From Occallatibacter sp. (GTDB taxonomy: Bacteria > Acidobacteriota > Terriglobia > Terriglobales > Acidobacteriaceae): DNA of 34,708 nt. The notes beneath the pieces are model-generated. The model saw only the letters and a program-made list of their open reading frames with translations. It was not told where the DNA came from and did not search any database. Position 1 is the stretch's first letter; the number at the start of each line of letters is the position of its first letter. The stretch is taken from assembly GCA_017883405.1 (NCBI GenBank), contig JADGNO010000073.1, forward strand, positions 1-34,708. Direction: 5' to 3'. Positions 29,291-34,708 of the stretch are shown in pieces. The translations under genes and the position numbers were made by a program.

Positions 29291-32200
29291 CTATTGCACC
29301 GTGAGAGTGACTGTGCCACTGGCCGTAATACTGCCCGATGTGCCGGTCACCGTCACGGTGTAATTGCCCGCAGTCGTTCCGGGAATCGTCGTATTGGTGC
29401 ACGCAGCTTTTGGGATGCCGCCACAGGCAAGCATTCCACCAGTGAGAGCAACAAGCAGCGCAAGCATGCCCAGCGCTGCGCGGAAACGGCGTCGTCGCGG
29501 CCCAATGCCGAAGAGCAGCAAGCATGCCAGAATGCCGCCTCCGGAGTACCAGTTAATGCCGTGCGGCGGCTGACTGCTTGCGGTGCACGATCCCTGCTGG
29601 CTTGAATTGGTTGATACTGTCAGGGTTGCCGTGCCCGCGGTAGCGCCTGCAATGTTCACAGGCGTTGTCGATCCAAAACTGAGTGTGGGCAGGTTCGCAG
29701 TGCCCGTTGGACTCGCGCTAATAATGGCGGTCAATGCGACGGGCCCCGTGAAGCCATTCAAGGGCGTCACGGTAATGGTGGAGGCGTTTCCGGCGTTCGC
29801 TCCAGAATTTATCGTCAGTGATGTCCCGGTGATTGCAAAGTTCCCGATAGGCGCAGTCACTACGGTTACACTATTCGATCCAGTTGCAGAGTTATATATC
29901 CCCGAACTCGACGAATCCGGAGTGTAAGTAGCGATTAGCTGGTCACTACCCACCGCCAGTGTGCCCGCGGAAATATTAATGGTAGCGTTGCCATTGCTCA
30001 GCGCAGTTGAAGCCGAAGAATAGCTGCCGCTTGCCAGGTTCACAGTGCCAGTCGGCGCCGGATTCCCACTGCCCCCACTTACCGTAACTGCTACACTCAA
30101 CGTCTGCACGGTCGTCAGGTTTGCAGGTGTAGGCGTGACCATTACTGTCGGCGTCAACTTGGTAATCGGATTGACGGTGACGGTTGCGTTCGCAGTCGTG
30201 CTTTGGTAGAGCGTCGAACTCGCCGCATCAGGCGCATAGGTAGCTACCAATACGTCTGTTCCGAGGGGTAACGCTCCTGCGGGAATATTCACTGTCGCAT
30301 TGCCACTTATGAGCACAACAGGCGACGAAACGTAACCGCCCGCGGTTAACTGCACTGTGCCCGTAGGCGTCGGATACTGCGCTTCAGGATGCACCGCCGA
30401 TATCGACACCGTTACCAGCTGGGCTGTGGTTGCAGTGGTTGGCGAAGCGTACGCAAACATTGAGGGAACCAGCAGCGTATTTGATCCCGTGCCTGTCAGT
30501 GGCACCCCTTGCGGAGAATTCGATGCATTGCTCGACGTAATCGTCAGGCCGGCGGTCCGCGATCCTGCGGCAGTGGGTTTAAACGTAACCTGGATCGTGC
30601 ATCCGCTGCCGGCATTCAGCGAAGACTGGCAATCGCTTGTCTGGCTGAAATCTCCGGCATTAGCTCCATCAATCGAAATTGCAAGCGCATTCAGCGTCGT
30701 CGAGCCGGAATTCTGAATGACTAACTGCGCCGTTGCTGAATAGCCGAGAAACTCTGTCGGAAATGTCAGGCTTGAAGGAGTGGCCAGAATCTTGATGGTG
30801 GGGGGAGCAGCGATGCTGTTCAGAAACGCATCCACGTCAAGCGAGCCAAGCCCGGTGACTTCGTCGTAGCCATCTCCCACCAGGTATCCCGCCTGGCCTC
30901 TCGAACGATCAGCCGGTGGAGGAATGCTGTTGTTGCAAATGCTGGCCGTGTTCACATGGCAACCGGCAACGCCGCTGGTCTCCACAGTAACGTCGTGGAA
31001 AGCGGCCGGATTGCTGGCTGCAATCGCGTAGATTTCGGGATTCAGATTGCCCTGCGCAGAACCGAGTCTTTGGTCGAGCAATGCTGCAATTCCCGCCATT
31101 CCAGGTGCTGTCGCGGAGGTTCCTTCGAACGCGATAAAGCTGAAGGGATATCCTGTACAGCTTCCGCCGCTGGCTGCCAGGCAGCCGAAGTAGCCGTCAT
31201 GCCCCGCGGAGGTGAACGATAAATCCGGCGTATAGCGGCCCGTTCGTTCGGCAGGCACACCTGTTCCAGTCTGCCACCACGGTGTTGGAATCACGCGGCT
31301 AACGCCACCGCCCGATGCCGCAACCGAAGTCGGCGTTGACTCGTTCCATCCGCCCTCAGGAATGTAGCCGATTGCCGATGCTAATCCGGAGCCGTTGCTC
31401 GAGTTCCAGTAGGTTGAAGTGCCAGTCGAGTCGTTGAATTGTGTTCCGCCCATGCAAGTGGCATATTGTGACGAACAAATGTAGTTGGGACTGTTCGCCC
31501 CAGGGGAAGACGGCGGCGCCGAAAAGGCCGCATCGCAGCCGGCTGCGCCGGAGTCGCCAGACGATACGAAAACTGAAATACCTTCCCCGGCAGCTTGCTG
31601 AAATATTGAGTTCCAGTAGGCAACACCAGAGGGTCCTGCGTTGGCTTCGCAGCCGCCAAAGCTGATGGACATCACTTGCGCTGGAACGGGATCTGTATTG
31701 ACCAGGTACTGAGCATCTGCGCCAATGCCTCCGCCGCTGCCGGACGAGGAGGAAACCATCAGCAGAATGTTGGCTTCCTGTGCGGTGCTGCCCACGCGCT
31801 CAACATCGAGCGTGGCTTCAGTCTGCCCATCAAGACATGTACTGCATGACTGCTGAGTAGTGTAGGCCGGGCCGGGATCGATTCCGCCGAAAGCTGTCGG
31901 AACAATTTCAGTCGGATTTTGAAAGCTCGTCCCAGTCTTGGATTTGAAGTTGGCGAAATCTGCTAAATTGGTTCGCGACCAGCTCACGATGCCGACTGTG
32001 ACACCGGCTCCCGTGTAAGACCTGGGCACGTCGTAAATGGTGACGAAATCTTTTGGAGAAACGAAATGGGTGCCGTTTGAAAGGTTCATCTCCGGCGTCA
32101 CCGACTGCGCAATCGAAGACCGCACGGCCGGCCTGTCATCAATGTCGTAGAGTCCGCGAATGGATCCTATAACCGGAACTAACGCCCGCGGAATTACCGG

Positions 32201-32764
32201 ATCAGCCGTCACAGACATGCGCTGCGCGCCGTTCACGTTGTAGTAGCGCAGCTCGGTTCCGAAGGCGCGGCCAACATTGGATGCCGAGCCTCCGAACCCC
32301 ACGAAAATGCGGCTCGCTGAAACCCAGTTCACATGCAACCCCTGCGACTGCAGCCAGCCTTCAATCGCTGCCACATCGGCATCCGAGACGCCGAAGCGCG
32401 CGCCCACCTCCAGCGGCGTGAGCCAATGATGGTATTCAGGAGATGCAGGATTCTGCTGATTTGCCAGCAACTGCTCAAATGCCTCCTCTTGCGCGGCGGT
32501 GCGTGAAAGCACCAGAGTGAATTGGTTGAGTGGCGCATCCGCGGGAACGGCCCCGACGCTGTTAGCCGCGCTTGCCCACTGAGGGTGATGGTTTTGCAAG
32601 ACAAACGTGCGCGTTGTGTCGATGCTTTGCGGAAGGCGATTGGCGACCTGTGCCCCGATGACTTGCGGCCCGGCCAACGCCGCGAAAACGGCCATGCATA
32701 TCCAGGCGTACGCTCGCAGCGACTGCAAGCCGCCACGAGTGAAACCATGCCGGGAGAAGGCCAT
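29291..32764 (-). CDS. S53 family (sedolisin/kumamolisin-type) peptidase with pro-domain, Ig-like repeats and C-terminal TM/Arg module
   Basis: pro-domain QHHPQWAS.../ASPEYHHWLTPLEVGARFGVSDADVAAIEGWL; catalytic-type GQTEATLDVERVG, SSGDSGAAGCDA, EGTSATAPGMAGIAALLDQ; C-terminal Ig-like repeats; two hydrophobic segments around GPRRRR. Confidence 0.93.
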   Translation of the reverse strand: MAFSRHGFTRGGLQSLRAYAWICMAVFAALAGPQVIGAQVANRLPQSIDTTRTFVLQNHHPQWASAANSVGAVPADAPLNQFTLVLSRTAAQEEAFEQLLANQQNPASPEYHHWLTPLEVGARFGVSDADVAAIEGWLQSQGLHVNWVSASRIFVGFGGSASNVGRAFGTELRYYNVNGAQRMSVTADPVIPRALVPVIGSIRGLYDIDDRPAVRSSIAQSVTPEMNLSNGTHFVSPKDFVTIYDVPRSYTGAGVTVGIVSWSRTNLADFANFKSKTGTSFQNPTEIVPTAFGGIDPGPAYTTQQSCSTCLDGQTEATLDVERVGSTAQEANILLMVSSSSGSGGGIGADAQYLVNTDPVPAQVMSISFGGCEANAGPSGVAYWNSIFQQAAGEGISVFVSSGDSGAAGCDAAFSAPPSSPGANSPNYICSSQYATCMGGTQFNDSTGTSTYWNSSNGSGLASAIGYIPEGGWNESTPTSVAASGGGVSRVIPTPWWQTGTGVPAERTGRYTPDLSFTSAGHDGYFGCLAASGGSCTGYPFSFIAFEGTSATAPGMAGIAALLDQRLGSAQGNLNPEIYAIAASNPAAFHDVTVETSGVAGCHVNTASICNNSIPPPADRSRGQAGYLVGDGYDEVTGLGSLDVDAFLNSIAAPPTIKILATPSSLTFPTEFLGYSATAQLVIQNSGSTTLNALAISIDGANAGDFSQTSDCQSSLNAGSGCTIQVTFKPTAAGSRTAGLTITSSNASNSPQGVPLTGTGSNTLLVPSMFAYASPTTATTAQLVTVSISAVHPEAQYPTPTGTVQLTAGGYVSSPVVLISGNATVNIPAGALPLGTDVLVATYAPDAASSTLYQSTTANATVTVNPITKLTPTVMVTPTPANLTTVQTLSVAVTVSGGSGNPAPTGTVNLASGSYSSASTALSNGNATINISAGTLAVGSDQLIATYTPDSSSSGIYNSATGSNSVTVVTAPIGNFAITGTSLTINSGANAGNASTITVTPLNGFTGPVALTAIISASPTGTANLPTLSFGSTTPVNIAGATAGTATLTVSTNSSQQGSCTASSQPPHGINWYSGGGILACLLLFGIGPRRRRFRAALGMLALLVALTGGMLACGGIPKAACTNTTIPGTTAGNYTVTVTGTSGSITASGTVTLTVQ
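29860..30450 (-). repeat. two tandem Ig-like domain repeats (about 90 aa each) encoded within the S53 peptidase gene; boundaries approximate
   Basis: YPTPTGTVQLTAGGYVSSPVVLISGNATVNIPAGALPLGTDVLVATYAPDAASSTLYQSTTANATVTV versus NPAPTGTVNLASGSYSSASTALSNGNATINISAGTLAVGSDQLIATYTPDSSSSGIYNSATGSNSVTV. Confidence 0.8.
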
Positions 32765-33008
32765 CTGGTCCTCTGATACAAACTAACTAATAAAGCTAAC
32801 TTTCCGCGCCCCAGGTGCGCGGGGTTTAGGGGATATCAAGATTCTCATTCTTTTAGCGGCGACTTACAAGATACCTTGAGGAATTTTCACTTGCATTTCG
32901 CAACGTAAATCGGAAAGAATGCGCTAGCGGGTCTTCCCCGACCCCGGGCCACAGCCTCGAATGCTGCTGCGGCTGTGCCCTGAATCCCCCTTGGAGGTTA
33001 GCTGGTTT

Positions 33009-34190
33009 ATGAGTGGTGTTCGCGTTCTGGTAGGCACCAAGAAAGGCGCGTTCATTCTGAGCGCGGATGGCAAACGCAATAATTGGACTGTGGACGGCCC
33101 GTTTTTTGCGGGCTGGGAGATCTATCACCTGAAAGGCTCGCCGGTTGACCCCAATCGCATTTACGCCTCGCAAACCAGTGGATGGTTTGGCCAGGTGGTG
33201 CAACGGTCCGACGACGGCGGCAAAACCTGGATGCAGCCGGGTGTACCCGTGGGCGAAAAGCCCGCAGATGCGTGGCCGCCAAAGCCAAGCAATCGTTTCG
33301 CCTACGATGTGTCGCCTGAAAGCGGCAAGCCTCTGACGACTCACCAGTGGTACGACGGCACCCAGCACCCCTGGGAATTCAAGCGAGTTTGGCACTTTGA
33401 GCCCTCCCTAACCGACCCCAATACCGTGTTTGCCGGAATTGAAGACGCGGCGCTGTTTAAATCAGCCGACGGCGGCGAAAGCTGGCACGAACTCTCCGGC
33501 CTGCGCGGCCACGGGACGGGCCCGATGTGGCAGCCGGGCGCAGGCGGCATGTGTTTGCACACCGTGATCCTGGACCCCAGCAACCCCGACCGAATTTACA
33601 TTGCCATCTCAGCTGCGGGCGCGTTCCGCACCGACGACGGCGGGAAGACCTGGAAGCCGATCAACAAGGGGCTGAAGTCGCAATTCATTCCCGATCCCAA
33701 TGCGGAGACCGGCCACTGTGTTCACCACATTGCCATGAACCCTTCGCGGCCCAATGTTCTCTTTATGCAGAAGCACTGGGACGTGATGCGCAGCGACGAT
33801 GCCGGCGACAACTGGCGCGAGGTCAGCGGCAATTTGCCGACAGATTTTGGCTTTGTGATTGATGTGCATGCCCACGAGCCTGAAACCGTCTACGTTGTGC
33901 CCATCAAAAGCGACTCAGAGCATTTCCCGATCGATGGCAAGCTGCGCGTGTTCCGCAGCCGCAGCGGAGGCAACGAGTGGGAGGCGCTTGAGAAGGGCCT
34001 GCCGCAAAAGGATTGCTATGTGAATGTGCTGCGCGATGCCATGGCGGTCGACTCGCTCGACAAGTGTGGCGTGTACTTTGGCACCACCGGCGGCCAGGTA
34101 TATGCTTCAGCGGACTCCGGCGATACATGGACGCCGATTGTGCAAAATCTTCCATCTGTGCTTTCGGTTGAGGTGCAGACACTCAAATGA
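33009..34190 (+). CDS. BNR/WD40-like repeat (sialidase/Vps10-like propeller) protein, unknown function
   Basis: repeated Asp-box motifs [40 protein letters not shown]; start [15 protein letters not shown] preferred over the ORF-track start at 32961; SD ggagg upstream; no signal peptide seen. Confidence 0.9.
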   Translation: MSGVRVLVGTKKGAFILSADGKRNNWTVDGPFFAGWEIYHLKGSPVDPNRIYASQTSGWFGQVVQRSDDGGKTWMQPGVPVGEKPADAWPPKPSNRFAYDVSPESGKPLTTHQWYDGTQHPWEFKRVWHFEPSLTDPNTVFAGIEDAALFKSADGGESWHELSGLRGHGTGPMWQPGAGGMCLHTVILDPSNPDRIYIAISAAGAFRTDDGGKTWKPINKGLKSQFIPDPNAETGHCVHHIAMNPSRPNVLFMQKHWDVMRSDDAGDNWREVSGNLPTDFGFVIDVHAHEPETVYVVPIKSDSEHFPIDGKLRVFRSRSGGNEWEALEKGLPQKDCYVNVLRDAMAVDSLDKCGVYFGTTGGQVYASADSGDTWTPIVQNLPSVLSVEVQTLK

Positions 34191-34522
34191 GTGAACCGAC
34201 GTTGCAGGGCGGCGCGGATCGGCATTCGATCCGCGTGGCCTTGCCATTTCATCTTCGCAATCTTGCCGGGGTTGGACCTGAAATCTCGCTCGAAGTCGCG
34301 GCGCCCGTCACCATCGGTCGCGTTCTTGACGCGCTCGAGGCCGCTTACCCCATGTTGCGCGGAACCGTTCGCGAATACGATACGGGAAAACGCCGCGCCT
34401 TTCTGCGCTTCTTTGCCTGCCAGGAAGATCTTTCCAACGACGGTATGGACGTGGCGCTGCCCGCGGACGTTGTTAACGGACGCGAGCCGCTGCTCATCAT
34501 TGGCGCCATCGCAGGCGGATAG
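34187..34522 (+). CDS. MoaD/ThiS-like beta-grasp protein with C-terminal Gly-Gly
   Basis: [68 protein letters not shown]...[18 protein letters not shown] overlap with the BNR gene. Confidence 0.87.
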   Translation: MSEPTLQGGADRHSIRVALPFHLRNLAGVGPEISLEVAAPVTIGRVLDALEAAYPMLRGTVREYDTGKRRAFLRFFACQEDLSNDGMDVALPADVVNGREPLLIIGAIAGG

Positions 34523-34539
34523 CGAAACAGCCGTCAGCG

Positions 34540-34616
34540 CTCAGCTTTCAGCTACCGCGGCTGAATTTAACGATCGGCTTTTGGCTGAGAGCTTTTGGCT
34601 GAAAGCTGAGAGCTGG
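34540..34616. repeat. intergenic inverted repeat plus short direct repeats (AGCTGAAAGCTGAGAGC-type)
   Basis: CTCAGCTTTCAGC (34540-34552) is the exact reverse complement of GCTGAAAGCTGAG (34598-34610); gcttttggctga occurs twice (about 34577 and 34591). Confidence 0.75.
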
Positions 34617-34651
34617 CATTGAGAGCCGGACCCTGCATTTATCCTGTCTAT

Positions 34652-34708
34652 GTGAGTGTTCTTCTTTTTTCGCTGGCCGTGTTTGGCACGTCTCTGCTGG
34701 CCGGCTTT
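34652..34708 (+). CDS. 5' end of a membrane protein gene truncated by the window edge (possibly TauE/SafE-like)
   Basis: GTG-initiated open frame VSVLLFSLAVFGTSLLAGF with no stop to the window end; only 19 codons visible. Confidence 0.35.
   Translation, partial: MSVLLFSLAVFGTSLLAGF

Noticed and set aside
1-34708. CRISPR arrays, rRNA, tRNA, IS elements or prophage genes
   Set aside because: No regularly spaced repeats, no conserved RNA gene sequence, no transposase, integrase or phage structural proteins recognised by eye; a tRNAscan/Infernal/ISfinder run would be needed to exclude them formally.

Overview
The 34.7 kb window looks like a moderately GC-rich, gene-dense bacterial chromosome segment. 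The protein content (S53 kumamolisin-type peptidase with Ig-like repeats, GWxTD protein, DUF4139-type protein, GH106-type rhamnosidase, many Tat-tagged TIM-barrel/Gfo-Idh-MocA enzymes) suggests Acidobacteriota, probably Terriglobia; this is inference and no marker gene was compared. I support about 24 complete protein-coding genes, one truncated gene at the right edge, and several convincing hairpin terminators. I saw no rRNA, tRNA, CRISPR array or IS element. Housekeeping and metabolic content: ribonuclease J, a cytidylate kinase-like protein, an ABC ATPase plus HlyD/MacA-type adaptor, a DinB-family protein, a serine esterase, and a carbohydrate locus (GH35/DUF5597-like, Tat-tagged hydroxypyruvate-isomerase-like protein, Zn-ADH, SDR, GH106). 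Best candidates for undescribed biology: (1) a BNR-repeat propeller protein translationally coupled to a MoaD/ThiS-like ubiquitin-fold protein ending in Gly-Gly; (2) a minus-strand cluster in which two paralogous unknown proteins flank a protein resembling the restriction-endonuclease-like half of AbiEi-type regulators, without an obvious wHTH; (3) an effector-less CHASE2 sensor coupled to a secreted Cys-containing partner; (4) a small bacterial metallothionein-like protein; (5) the GWxTD/OM-barrel-like pair; (6) a C-terminal TM + RRRR + Cys module on the S53 peptidase.
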